Source of the DNA: JAPOXR01 sp965221935 | GTDB lineage: Bacteria; Pseudomonadota; Alphaproteobacteria; Rhodobacterales; Rhodobacteraceae | Assembly (NCBI GenBank): GCA_965221935.1 | Contig: CBDCSZ010000035.1 | Span: 248,001 to 312,000 of the forward strand | Direction of reading: 5' to 3' | Length of the DNA stretch: 64,000 bases | Shown: positions 38,170 to 47,842 of the stretch, one piece after another | How positions within the stretch are numbered: position 1 is the first letter of the stretch | Layout of the letters: each line of letters opens with the position of its first letter | Notes under the pieces: model-generated | Seen by the model: only the letters and a program-made list of their open reading frames with translations | Told to the model about the DNA's origin: nothing | Database searches by the model: none | Made by a program: the position numbers and the translations under genes

Positions 38170-39858
38170 CTACTGGACCCGATGCCAGTCGGCAGCGTTC
38201 CAGAGTTCAGAGTCCCACGTGTTCAGCTTGACGCCGCCAAGCGTGTTTGCGTGCGCCGATGCGCGGCCGCGGTGGACAAGCGGAATCATGACATAGTTCT
38301 GCATCAGAATGTCGTTCATCGACTTTGACAGGCTCGCCCGCTCAGCAGGGTCGCCGGACTTTGCCAGCGCTGCGAGTTGCGCGTCATACTCCTCCGAGCA
38401 GAAACGGGGCATGTTCGCGCCTTGCCACTGCGTGTCAGGCCGGGGATGCTGGCCGCACCGCCAGTTGCCAAGATAGGCTTCGGCATCCGTTCCCTCGAAG
38501 TTATTGGCGTACATTTCGATGTCAGCGTAGAACTTTTGGTAAGTGTCGGGGCTGCCGGGGTCGCTGCCGAAGAAAACCGAGGCGCTGATGTTCCGCAGCT
38601 CTGTTTCCACGCCAATCTCCGACCACCACTGTTTGATCAAAGCTTGAAAATCCTGACGGACCGCATTGGTGGAGGTCTGGTAAAGGATTGACAGGCGAAC
38701 GCCGTCTTTTTCGCGCACGCCGTCCGCTCCCGGCGCCCAGCCGGCGTCGTCCAAAAGCTGGCGGGCCGCGTCCTGATCCTGAACCAGGCAGGCATCGTTC
38801 GCATCCGAAACCAGGTGCGGCGGGTTCGGCACGACGTTGCAGGTGGGTTTGCCGGTTTTGCCGTAACCGATTTCGACCAGCAGATCGCGGTCGATTGCCA
38901 ATGAAAGCGCTTTACGGACATTGATATCGGACAAAAACGGGTGCGGGTGATCGGTGGTGGATCTGGCGTCTCCAAGCGCCGGATTCGGGTCCGTCAGGTT
39001 GACCATGAGCCGTTCAACCAGCGTGCCAAAGGCGGTGACAACCGTTCCCTTGCCGGCCGCTTCCATGTTGCCGATCACATCCGGGGCCAGTTGAAGGTTC
39101 CACGCGTAGTCAAACTCGCTTGTTTCAAGCACAGCCCGCGCCGCCGCAGTCGCTTCACCGCCGCCCTTGAAGGTTAAGGTGGCAAAGGCCGGCTTGGCCG
39201 GATCGCGGTAATTCGGGTTGGCTTCCATCGAGATGACATCGTTGGGCCGGAAATCTGTCACCCGGAACGGTCCGGTGCCGATCGGATAGAAATTCTGGTC
39301 GGTGCAATTCGGGGCGTCGGCGCCGGTGCAGTCAGCGAACTGCGCTTTTTGAATGACCGGAGCCGTGGCGCCGGAAAACGCGCTGTAGGGATAGTATTTT
39401 GAAACGCCGAATGTGATTTTGACTGTGAGGTCGTCCAACGCTTCCACGGACACCACATCGTCAAAATTCGACGCTTGCGCGCACCCGCCGTCCGGATGCA
39501 TGCAATATTCCGCGGTGAAAACGACGTCATGCGCTGTGAGAGGCGTGCCGTCTGACCAGACAATCCCATCGCGCAGCTTCCAGGTGATGGACGTGTAGTC
39601 TTCGGAAACTCCGCCGTTTTCGGTGGTGGGAATCTCAGCTGCGAGCCAAGGTGTCAGCTCGCCGTTTTCATTGTACCGGGCAAGCGGTTCAATAACCAGT
39701 GACGATGCTTCAATGTCCTTGGTTCCGCCTGAAAGATAGGGGTTCAAGATCGACGGCGCCTGCCAATAGATAATGCCGACATGACCGTCGGCCCCGCGCT
39801 CGGCGTGGGCCGCGGCTGCGAACGCGAGCGCCGATGCCGCCAGTAAGATTCTCTTCAT
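38170..39858 (-). CDS. Periplasmic peptide-binding protein (SBP family 5)
   Basis: 562 residues. The ATG at 39858 is chosen because AAGGAG lies 7 bases upstream and a signal peptide follows (MKRILLAASALAFAAAAHA, cut after AHA). The mature part has the family-5 fold: NPYLSGGTKDIEASSLVIEPLARYN near the start, WKLRDGIVWSDGTPLTAHDVVFT and FYPIGTGPFRVTDF. It delivers peptides or similar ligands to the two permeases encoded downstream. Gene order is ATPase, ATPase, binding protein, permease, permease. Confidence 0.93.
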   Translation of the reverse strand: MKRILLAASALAFAAAAHAERGADGHVGIIYWQAPSILNPYLSGGTKDIEASSLVIEPLARYNENGELTPWLAAEIPTTENGGVSEDYTSITWKLRDGIVWSDGTPLTAHDVVFTAEYCMHPDGGCAQASNFDDVVSVEALDDLTVKITFGVSKYYPYSAFSGATAPVIQKAQFADCTGADAPNCTDQNFYPIGTGPFRVTDFRPNDVISMEANPNYRDPAKPAFATLTFKGGGEATAAARAVLETSEFDYAWNLQLAPDVIGNMEAAGKGTVVTAFGTLVERLMVNLTDPNPALGDARSTTDHPHPFLSDINVRKALSLAIDRDLLVEIGYGKTGKPTCNVVPNPPHLVSDANDACLVQDQDAARQLLDDAGWAPGADGVREKDGVRLSILYQTSTNAVRQDFQALIKQWWSEIGVETELRNISASVFFGSDPGSPDTYQKFYADIEMYANNFEGTDAEAYLGNWRCGQHPRPDTQWQGANMPRFCSEEYDAQLAALAKSGDPAERASLSKSMNDILMQNYVMIPLVHRGRASAHANTLGGVKLNTWDSELWNAADWHRVQ

Positions 39859-39884
39859 TTCATTGCTCCTTGTGGTTGTTGAAA

Positions 39885-40910
39885 TCAATGCCGCTCTCGC
39901 GCATCCGTGCCGCCGAACGGCGGGTGGAGATGACAGGCCACATAACGGTTGCTGAACAGTCTGGCGAGACTCGGTGTCTCTCTGCTGCAGCGGTCAAACA
40001 CCTTGGGGCAGCGGGTGCGGAAAACGCATCCGCTGGGCGGATTGGAAGGCGACGGCACGTCTCCTTCGAGCAGAATCCTCTGCCGGGTCCGTTCGCTTTC
40101 GGGATCGGCCTCCGGCACCGCTGACAACAATGCCTCAGTGTACGGGTGCAGGGGATTCTCGTAAAGGTCGCGCCGCGCCGCGAGTTCGACAATGGTTCCG
40201 AGATACATCACAGCGACACGGTCCGCGATGTGCCGCACCATTCCCAGATCGTGACTGATGAACAGATAGGTGAGGCTGCGGTTCTGCTGCAGATCTTCAA
40301 GAAGATTTATGACCTGAGCCTGAATGGAAACGTCGAGCGCCGCGATCGGTTCGTCACAGACGATCAGTTTCGGATTCAGGGCAAGAGCCCGGGCAATGCC
40401 GATCCGCTGCCGCTGGCCGCCGGAAAACTCGTGCGGATACCTGTCGGCCCAGTCCCGGTTCAAGCCGACCGCATCCATCAATTCATACACACGGTTCAGC
40501 CGCTCTTGGCGCGACGCTTTTTTGTGTTCGATCAGGGGTTCGGAAATGATTCCGGCGGCCGTCATCCGCGGATTAAGGCTGGCCTGCGGGTCTTGGAATA
40601 TCATCTGCATCCGCGGCCTGAGGTCGTGGAGAGTCCTGTCATCGGCCTGAGAGATTTCCGTTCCGTCGATGGTGACGCTGCCGCCGGTGACGGGAGCCAG
40701 ACGCAGAATTGCGCGGCCCGCAGTGGTTTTGCCGCAGCCGGATTCGCCGACCAGCCCGAGCGTTTCTCCGTGCATGATATCAAACGACACATTGTCGACA
40801 GCTTTCACCTGGCCGACCTGACGGCGCAGCACACCTGCGGTGATCGGGAAAAACACCTTAAGTCCCCGGACTTCAACCAAAGCCGCGCCCTGTTCCGGCC
40901 GATCAGCCAT
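39885..40910 (-). CDS. Peptide ABC transporter ATPase (DppF/OppF-like)
   Basis: 341 residues, second ATPase of the pair. Walker A GESGCGKT, Q-loop FQDPQASLNPR, signature FSGGQRQRIGIARALA, Walker B LIVCDEPIAALD, H-loop FISHD. The C-terminal oligopeptide/dipeptide domain contains cysteines in GCVFRTRCP and DRCSRE, which in this family can hold an iron-sulfur cluster. The start overlaps the OppD-like gene by 8 bases. Confidence 0.93.
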   Translation of the reverse strand: MADRPEQGAALVEVRGLKVFFPITAGVLRRQVGQVKAVDNVSFDIMHGETLGLVGESGCGKTTAGRAILRLAPVTGGSVTIDGTEISQADDRTLHDLRPRMQMIFQDPQASLNPRMTAAGIISEPLIEHKKASRQERLNRVYELMDAVGLNRDWADRYPHEFSGGQRQRIGIARALALNPKLIVCDEPIAALDVSIQAQVINLLEDLQQNRSLTYLFISHDLGMVRHIADRVAVMYLGTIVELAARRDLYENPLHPYTEALLSAVPEADPESERTRQRILLEGDVPSPSNPPSGCVFRTRCPKVFDRCSRETPSLARLFSNRYVACHLHPPFGGTDARERH

Positions 40911-41910
40911 TCATCGCTGCGCTTTCGGGCGCCAAAAGAAAGCACGACGCATCGTGTCCGGCGCCGCAGTTAACGAGTGTCGGAGCGCTCTGCCGGCAAT
41001 GGTCAAGCGCATCACGGCACCGCGGCCAGAATGAACAGGATTTCGGCTGTTGCCACAGAGTCGGGGTCTGGCCGGCAATTGTCAGAAGCCTGTCGGTCCG
41101 CTGTCCCCGAATCGAAGGGATGGTTTCGAGCAAGGCCCTTGTGTATGGGTGTTTGGGATTGGCGAATAGCTCATCCACCGGCGCCTGTTCCACGATTTGA
41201 CCGCCATACATCACCAATACCCGGTTGGCCATGCCGGCGATCACGCCGAGATCATGGGTAATCCAAATGATCGCCATTCCAAGCCGGCGCTGCAGATTGC
41301 GCACAAGTTCAAGAATCTGCGCCTGGATGGTGACATCAAGTGCGGTTGTCGGCTCGTCAGCAATCAACAGTTTCGGGTCGCAGGCCAACGCAATTGCAAT
41401 CATCACGCGCTGTCGCATGCCGCCCGAGAACTGGTGCGGGAAATCTCTGATGCGGCGGCCAGCGTCGGGAATTCCCACCATTTCCAGCAATTCGACGGCC
41501 CGGTTCCTGGCGGCGCGCCTCGACATGCCCAAATGGCGGCGCAGTGGCTCAGCCACCTGAAACCCGACCGAGAACACCGGATTGAGGGACGTCATCGGAT
41601 CTTGAAAAATAAACCCGATTTCGCCGCCGCGGACATTGCGCAGCTCGTCATTTGGCATGGCAAGCAGATCTCTTCCCGCGAAAACCGCTTCGCCGGAACG
41701 GACTTTAGCGGGCGGTGTCGGCAACAGTCCAAGCAGCGACAGCATGGTGACAGACTTCCCGGACCCCGACTCGCCAACGACGCCCAAAAGCTCTCCCGGT
41801 TTGACATCGAAGCTGACGGAATTGACGGCGTGAACCACGCTGTCCCTGGTATGAAACACCGTCTCGAGGCCGTTGACCACCAGCATCGGCGATGCCCGGT
41901 TCACCGTCAC
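40903..41910 (-). CDS. Peptide ABC transporter ATPase (DppD/OppD-like)
   Basis: 335 residues from a GTG at 41910; an ATG eight codons later is also possible. Walker A GESGSGKS, Q-loop FQDPMTSLNPV, signature FSGGMRQRVMIAIALA, Walker B LLIADEPTTALD, H-loop ITHD. The C-terminal domain has the cysteine pattern CSFWPRCRDALDHC. First gene of the five-gene operon; the promoter should lie in the 127 bp after the acyl-CoA dehydrogenase gene, unless transcription reads through from that gene on the same strand. Confidence 0.93.
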   Translation of the reverse strand: MTVNRASPMLVVNGLETVFHTRDSVVHAVNSVSFDVKPGELLGVVGESGSGKSVTMLSLLGLLPTPPAKVRSGEAVFAGRDLLAMPNDELRNVRGGEIGFIFQDPMTSLNPVFSVGFQVAEPLRRHLGMSRRAARNRAVELLEMVGIPDAGRRIRDFPHQFSGGMRQRVMIAIALACDPKLLIADEPTTALDVTIQAQILELVRNLQRRLGMAIIWITHDLGVIAGMANRVLVMYGGQIVEQAPVDELFANPKHPYTRALLETIPSIRGQRTDRLLTIAGQTPTLWQQPKSCSFWPRCRDALDHCRQSAPTLVNCGAGHDASCFLLAPESAAMNG

Positions 41911-42037
41911 ATCCGCAGTCCCTTAGCCGGTCTGCGGCCTGGCCGGAAAGTCAAAACATCCGATTTCACAGGGCCGGTCTCATTCAACTCATCTCCCCAG
42001 ATCAAATTTCCACATTTTTTGACGATTTGGCAAACGT

Positions 42038-43288
42038 TTAGTATGGTTCCTGGGAATGTTTTTTTAATTCCGCGCGCGCAACTTGGCGACGGTGAACCGC
42101 ATCGGGACCGTCGGCTAGCCGAAGCGTCCTCAGATGCAGCCATTGCCGCGCCAGCGGGGTGTCTTGGCTGATTCCAGCCGCGCCGTGCATTTGGATGGCC
42201 TGATCGGTGACCTTCAGCGCCACTGCAGGCGCCTGAGCCTTGATCATGCTGATCCAAGGCGCCGCTTTGCGCGAATCGCCCCGGTCCATCATCCATGCCG
42301 CCTTCAGACACAGCAGGCGTGTCGACTCGATCTGCATGCGCGACTCAGCGATGATATCGAAATTGGCCCCAAGCTGGGCGAGGGGCTTTCCGAATGCATT
42401 GCGGTCAATGGACCGCCGGCACAGAAGGCTCAATGCTTTTTCCGCCTGGCCGAGCGCCCGCATGCAGTGGTGAATGCGGCCAGGGCCAAGACGCCCCTGA
42501 GCGATTTCAAATCCAAATCCTTCGCCCACCAGCATGCTGTCTTTGGGCACCCGCACATTTTTTAATTGTATGTGCATATGGCCGTGCGGCGCATCGTCGC
42601 TGCCATAGACTTCCATTGCACGCAGAATCTTGATGCCGTCACAGTCCGCGGGAACCGCCAGCATGGAATGGTTGCGGTGTCTGGGGCCATCCGACGATGT
42701 CCGCGCCATAACGATAAACACCGCGCACCGCGGGTCGCCGGCGCCGGTTGCCCACCATTTTTCGCCGTTCAGCACATAGTGGCCGCCGTCCCGAACACAG
42801 GAAAGCCCGATATTTGTCGCGTCCGACGAGGCGACATCGGGTTCGGTCATCAAATAGGCCGAACGGATCGAGCCGTCCATCAGCGGTTCCAGCCATCTGC
42901 GCCGCATCTCCGGCGTCCCGTGTTTCAACAGCACTTCCATGTTGCCGGTATCAGGTGCGCTGCAGTTGAAAACCTCCGTCGCAAGATGGGATTTTCCCAT
43001 TTCTTCCGCGAAATAGGCGTATTCGACTGTCGTCAGGCCCGCTCCCCCGGCGTCGCCGGCCAGCCAGAGATTCCACAAACCCTTGGCGCGCGCGGCATTC
43101 TTGAGTGTGGTGAGGATTTCCATCTGCCGCGCCGTCAGCGTCCAACGGCCGCCCTTCGGCACCTCAGCGAGAAACTCCCGGTCAAGCGGTGAGATTTCCA
43201 CGGAGATCAATTCGCTGACCGCGGCGAGCATCTCGCTTGCTCGGCCGGACAATCCTAAATTCATTGCGCTGTTCCGATGTTCTGCCAT
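42038..43288 (-). CDS. Acyl-CoA dehydrogenase (ACAD10/11-like group)
   Basis: 416 residues, FAD enzyme oxidising or, in the ACAD11 branch, helping dehydrate acyl-CoAs. Visible: AYLMTEPDVASSDATNIG (FAD and substrate loop), LNGEKWWATGAGDPRC, GPGRIHHCMRALGQAEKAL, RNAFGKPLAQLGANFD and MHGAAGISQDTPLARQW near the C-terminus. This pattern, GPGRIHHC in particular, fits ACAD10/11-like enzymes, which in many bacteria are encoded with an APH-like kinase; such a kinase gene is at 44040. It is transcribed away from that kinase gene. Confidence 0.88.
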   Translation of the reverse strand: MAEHRNSAMNLGLSGRASEMLAAVSELISVEISPLDREFLAEVPKGGRWTLTARQMEILTTLKNAARAKGLWNLWLAGDAGGAGLTTVEYAYFAEEMGKSHLATEVFNCSAPDTGNMEVLLKHGTPEMRRRWLEPLMDGSIRSAYLMTEPDVASSDATNIGLSCVRDGGHYVLNGEKWWATGAGDPRCAVFIVMARTSSDGPRHRNHSMLAVPADCDGIKILRAMEVYGSDDAPHGHMHIQLKNVRVPKDSMLVGEGFGFEIAQGRLGPGRIHHCMRALGQAEKALSLLCRRSIDRNAFGKPLAQLGANFDIIAESRMQIESTRLLCLKAAWMMDRGDSRKAAPWISMIKAQAPAVALKVTDQAIQMHGAAGISQDTPLARQWLHLRTLRLADGPDAVHRRQVARAELKKHSQEPY

Positions 43289-43322
43289 CTGCGGCTCAGC
43301 GTGTTTTTTTGGCCCGCGAAGG

Positions 43323-43805
43323 TCAAAGATGCACCCAAGCGGTCTTCAAGTCCAAAAATTTATCGAACGCGTGCAGCGACTTGTCCACGCCGTTGCCCGA
43401 CTGTTTGACTCCACCGAGCGGCGCCGTGTTGTCGATTCGTCCAATCGAATTCACCTGGACAACGCCACATTCCAGGCCTGCGATCATTTTATGCGCCTTG
43501 CCCAGCGAACGGGTCCAGACCGTGGCGGACAGGCGGTATTCCGTGCCATTTGCAAGCGCCAAAGCCTCTTCGGCGGTCCGAAACCGGGTTGCCGTGAGAA
43601 CCGGTCCAAAGACCTCTTCGCGGAAAAGCCTGTTTTCGGGCGGCACATTTCCGCCAACGGTCAGCGCAAAGCAGTTGCCGCCCGTGTCTTCCAGCACCGG
43701 TGTTCCGCCTGTCAGCATTTTAATTCCCTCGCTGGCTGCTGTCTGCACAAAATCGGAAATGCTCCGCAGCCTTTCACGTGTCATTATGGCGCCAGAGGTC
43801 GCCTG
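43323..43805 (-). pseudogene. Aldehyde dehydrogenase, C-terminal remnant
   Basis: About 160 codons of ALDH C-terminus: GAIMTRERLRSISDFVQTA, GGNCFALTVGGNV, FREEVFGPVLTATRF (conserved E-x-F-G-P), ANGTEYRLSATVWT, GVVQVN and PLGGVKQSGNG. The NAD-binding part and the catalytic cysteine are missing. The frame stays open to 43982 but shows no ALDH similarity above about 43800. The cut-off probably removed the original link with the kinase gene that starts at 44040. Confidence 0.75.
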
Positions 43806-44039
43806 CAAAGTCCCGAAAGGAACCTGTCCCGCAGACCGCCGTATGTCACGAGCTGCCCAGCGACGGGGCGGTCGGCGATTTCCGCTGCCGCTCACCCGGC
43901 ATCCGGGACGCCAACCCGTCATGCTCTGCCCAAGCGGCTGAATCAAACTGGCGAAAACTCTGCTATAGCTTGACCCGCGCAATCAAACAGGCTGAAGGTC
44001 TGGCCGAAAACAGCCGGACGGGCATTGGGAGGCTGAGTG

Positions 44040-45071
44040 ATGGAAAAGCGCGATTTGCCTGTCTCCGCCGAATCGATCCAGCATTGGTTTTCGAAATTCA
44101 TGCCGGGTTTCACAATCGAGACCGTCCGGCAATTCGGCACCGGACAGTCCAATCCGACTTTCCTGGTGGAATCCGCGGACCAGCGGGTTGTGCTACGGTG
44201 CAAGCCGCCTGGAATGCTGCTGCCCTCGGCTCATCTCGTTGAACGCGAGCACCGGGTCATGGAAGCGCTTGCAGACACCAAAGTGCCGGTGCCAAAAATG
44301 CTCGGGCTTGCCCATGACGATGATTCTCCGATTGGCCGGGCATTCTTTTTGATGGAATTCATTGACGGGGACATTTTCTTCGATCCAGCGCTGCCCGGGC
44401 TGACAAACGCCGAAAGAGCAAAAATCTACGATCAAATGAATGCGGCATTGGCTTCGCTGCACGATCTCGATCCGGATGCGCTCGGCCTGACGGACTTTGG
44501 CAGGCCGGGAAACTATTTCAGCCGCCAGACACACATATGGACTCGTCAGTATCTGGGGAGCAGGCGGCGGCCCAATCGGCACATGGACCAGCTGATCAAA
44601 TGGCTGGAGGACAATATGCGGGACTTCGGCGGCGCACCAAAGCTTGTGCACGGCGACTTTCGGCTGGACAACCTGATCTTCGACCCTGCCAGCAGAAAAG
44701 CGGTGGCGCTGTTGGATTGGGAATTGTCGACGCTTGGCCACCCGCTGGCCGATCTCGCCTGCCAGTGCGCCCAATGGCGAATGCCGCACAAAGGCGGGCT
44801 CAAAGGGCTCGGCGGTGTCGACCGGCAGGCTTTGGGGCTGCCCGGCGAAGAGGAGTATGTTGCGGCATACTGCCGCCGCCGGGCGATCGAATTTCCGGAC
44901 GAATGGAGTTTCTTCCTGGTGTTTGGCTTGTTTCGGCTTGCCGCCATTCTTGAGGGCGTGGCCCGCCGGGCCGCCGAAGGCAATGCCTCAAATCCTGAAA
45001 AAGCAAAGATCTACGGCAACTCGGTTCCCGTTTTGGCAGAGGCGGCCTTGGAGATTGCGGAGACAAAATGA
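44040..45071 (+). CDS. APH-like phosphotransferase (ACAD10/11- or LvaA-type acyl-CoA kinase candidate)
   Basis: 343 residues from the ATG at 44040 (a GTG one codon earlier is in frame). The kinase fold is clear: GTGQSNPTFLV phosphate loop at about 33, LRCKPPG with the ATP lysine, HGDFRLDN catalytic loop (His204, Asp206, Asn211) and LDWELSTLGHPLADLA with the metal-binding Asp226. Proteins of this type are the kinase part of ACAD10/11 and of LvaA, which phosphorylate the 4-hydroxy group of hydroxyacyl-CoAs. It overlaps the FadJ-like gene by ATGA and lies next to an acyl-CoA dehydrogenase gene, which supports that role. Confidence 0.85.
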   Translation: MEKRDLPVSAESIQHWFSKFMPGFTIETVRQFGTGQSNPTFLVESADQRVVLRCKPPGMLLPSAHLVEREHRVMEALADTKVPVPKMLGLAHDDDSPIGRAFFLMEFIDGDIFFDPALPGLTNAERAKIYDQMNAALASLHDLDPDALGLTDFGRPGNYFSRQTHIWTRQYLGSRRRPNRHMDQLIKWLEDNMRDFGGAPKLVHGDFRLDNLIFDPASRKAVALLDWELSTLGHPLADLACQCAQWRMPHKGGLKGLGGVDRQALGLPGEEEYVAAYCRRRAIEFPDEWSFFLVFGLFRLAAILEGVARRAAEGNASNPEKAKIYGNSVPVLAEAALEIAETK

Positions 45072-47179
45072 GCACGGGACAAGTCACTTGCACAGTCGGC
45101 GCCGGCATCGCGGCGCTGACGATAAACAACCCGCCGGTCAATGCGTTGTCGGCAGCGGTCCGCATTGGCCTGATGACCGGGTTTGAACGGGCTGAAGCTG
45201 ACCCGTCGGTTCGCGCGATACTGATTTGCGCAGCCGGTCGGACGTTTCCAGCCGGCGCCGACATCCGCGAGTTTGGCAAACCGCCTGTCGATCCAATCCT
45301 GCCGGATCTCTGCAACAAAATAGAGCAATGCGCAAAACCCGTTGTCGCCGCTGTCCACGGCACGGTACTGGGCGGCGGGCTCGAACTCGCGCTCGGCGCG
45401 CACTACCGCATCGCCAGCCCGGAGACATCGTTCGGGTTCCCAGAAATAAAGCTGGGAATCCTGCCGGGAGCCGGGGGCACGCAGCGGACGCCGAGAATCT
45501 GCGGCGCAAAGTCAAGCCTGGAAATGATGCTATCAGGGGACGCGGTCACCGCTGAAACCGCTCGCCGAATCGGTCTGATTGACAAGGTCGCGAAATCCGA
45601 TCTGCCTGCCGCCGCACGCTGCTATCTGCGGCAGCTGCTCGAATCGAAACGGGGGACGCGGCCGACGCGGAACCGGACGGATGGAATCGCCGACACCGAA
45701 AAATTCCTGAACGAATGTTCCGAGGCGCGCGCCGTGCTGGTCCGCAGGCCGGGAATCCCGGCCGCCCAGTACGTTGTCGACAGTGTGGAAAAGGCGGCTG
45801 AACTGCCATTTGATCAAGGATTGGCGTTCGAACGGGCGTGTTTTGCCAAATGCCTGGCAAGCCGGGAGTCGGCGGCCCTGCGGCAAATGTTTTTTGCTGA
45901 AAGGACGGCGGCGAATCCGGCCGCGCTGAAGCGGTCATCTCACCGGCCAATAAATACAATCGCCATTGCCGGCGGCGGAACAATGGGCGCCGGTATTGCG
46001 GTCGCCTGCCTGAATGCCGGCTTGGATGTCAAACTGGCGGAGGCGGACGAAAAAAAGCTGGAAGCTGCGACTGAAAGGATTTGCCAATCGATGGGCCGCG
46101 CGGTCACCAAAGGCAGGATTTCGGCGCGGCAGGCCGAAGCGCGGCTGTCCGCCTTCGACGGCTGTGTCGGCGTGGCAGGTCTAGGCGGAGCTGACATCGC
46201 GATTGAGGCGGTTTTCGAAGATTACGACACCAAGCGCCTAATCCTGTCTGAATTGTCGACACTGCTGAGCCCCGATGCCGTTCTGGCGACAAACACCTCT
46301 TATCTAGACGTCGAACAGCTGGAACGCGCCTGCGGAGGTCACGGCCAATTTATCGGTCTGCACTTTTTTGCCCCGGCGCATGTCATGCGGCTGGTCGAGG
46401 TTGTGCCGACAGCAAAGTCTTCACCCGACGCGGTTGCGACCGGTTTCGCATTGGCAAAGAGGCTCGGCAAAATCCCGGTGCGGTCGGGAGCCTGTGAAGG
46501 GTTTATCGGCAACAGGATGCAGGCGGCCTATCGGGAAGCCGCGGATTTGATGCTCCTTGATGGCGCGACACCGTACCAAATTGACGATGCCGTCAGGCAA
46601 TTCGGTTTCGCCATGGGGATCTATGAGGCGCAGGATTTGTCCGGTCTCGATATTTCCTGGAACCGCCGAAAAAAGATGCTGCAGAACTCTGATCCGCACC
46701 GCCGTTACTGCGCTTTGAGCGACAGGCTGTGCGAGAACGGCTGGTTCGGCCAAAAAACCAACCGCGGATTCTACCTTTATGGCCAGGGCAGGCGGGAAAA
46801 GAACCGAGACGTGCTGAAAATCCTGGAGGAGGTGCGCGAAGATTGCGGATCAAAACCGATTTTGGAGTACTCGCCGGACAGCATTCAAATCCGGATTCTT
46901 GCCGCCATGGTCAGCGAGGCGAGCCGGATCCTGGAATGCGGTGTTGCCGCGAGGCCTTCTGACATCGATGTCGTCAAGGTCTGTGGATATGGATTTCCCA
47001 GATGGCGGGGCGGACCGATGCACTATGCCGACGGATTTGGCATCCGGCGGCTGGCAGACCTGATCTCAGGCTGGGAAAAGGTCGATCCAACACTGTGGAC
47101 GGGCTTGCCACTGCTGCAGAGGATGGCCGAGGATGGCGCATCGTTTGAAAGCATCAACAAGGGTTTATATCAGATTTGA
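45068..47179 (+). CDS. fadJ: Bifunctional enoyl-CoA hydratase / 3-hydroxyacyl-CoA dehydrogenase
   Basis: 703 residues. The hydratase domain (1-185) has GGGLELALG and FGFPEIKLG with catalytic Glu106 and Glu126. The dehydrogenase domain begins near 295 with the NAD fold GGGTMGAG (302-309), then FEDYDTKR, LATNTSYLDV and GLHFFAPAHVMRLVEVV with the catalytic His. The C-terminal part contains GFIGNRM and PRWRGGPMHYAD. Length is that of FadJ or peroxisomal-type multifunctional enzymes. It hydrates enoyl-CoA and oxidises the product to 3-ketoacyl-CoA, which the thiolase at 4242-5423 could cleave. The gene overlaps the kinase gene by 4 bases and ends 10 bases inside the convergent amidohydrolase. Confidence 0.94.
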   Translation: MSTGQVTCTVGAGIAALTINNPPVNALSAAVRIGLMTGFERAEADPSVRAILICAAGRTFPAGADIREFGKPPVDPILPDLCNKIEQCAKPVVAAVHGTVLGGGLELALGAHYRIASPETSFGFPEIKLGILPGAGGTQRTPRICGAKSSLEMMLSGDAVTAETARRIGLIDKVAKSDLPAAARCYLRQLLESKRGTRPTRNRTDGIADTEKFLNECSEARAVLVRRPGIPAAQYVVDSVEKAAELPFDQGLAFERACFAKCLASRESAALRQMFFAERTAANPAALKRSSHRPINTIAIAGGGTMGAGIAVACLNAGLDVKLAEADEKKLEAATERICQSMGRAVTKGRISARQAEARLSAFDGCVGVAGLGGADIAIEAVFEDYDTKRLILSELSTLLSPDAVLATNTSYLDVEQLERACGGHGQFIGLHFFAPAHVMRLVEVVPTAKSSPDAVATGFALAKRLGKIPVRSGACEGFIGNRMQAAYREAADLMLLDGATPYQIDDAVRQFGFAMGIYEAQDLSGLDISWNRRKKMLQNSDPHRRYCALSDRLCENGWFGQKTNRGFYLYGQGRREKNRDVLKILEEVREDCGSKPILEYSPDSIQIRILAAMVSEASRILECGVAARPSDIDVVKVCGYGFPRWRGGPMHYADGFGIRRLADLISGWEKVDPTLWTGLPLLQRMAEDGASFESINKGLYQI

Positions 47180-47842
47180 TAGAATCCGGCGGCGGTGCTC
47201 CGAAACACCGTGTCATGCCATTGCTGTGGCACAATACTCAAATAGGCGGATGCGTTCTTGGCATAGCTCGCCTGTAGGCTGTCGACCGGAAAATTGGATC
47301 CAAACATGCAGCGTTCCGGTCCAAAGCAGCTGAGGCAAGCCTCGACAACAGGCCGGAATTCGTCTGAATTCCAGCCGTGAAAGAACATTCCCAGTCCGGA
47401 AAGTTTGCAAACGATTTGCGGCAACTCGGCAAGATGGCCGAGTCCGCTTTCCCAATCCGCCAATGCTAGGCGGCTGTGGTCTGACGGGGAACCGGCATGG
47501 CACAGCGCCACTTTCAGCTCTGGGATGCCGGCAAGCAGTTCGGCTGCCGGCCGCATGAGCTGTGGCGTGAGCTGCAGATCGAACGACAAGCGCATCGAGG
47601 ACGCCAGCTGCAGCCCGCGTTTGAAGTCCGGATTGGCGAGAAGCCGGTTCACGCCGCTCTTCTCGTCTTCAGCCTGTGAGCGCCCGACGATTTGGCGGAC
47701 ACCGCGAACAGTTGACAGTTCAGTCAATGCCGTAAGCTGCGTCTCTGCGTTCGGATCAGACAGATCGTAAAACGCGACCTGGGCCGCCGGCCATCCCGGA
47801 TTGGCATCGGCAACGGTCTGCACCCAGCGCGCCTCGGCCAAG

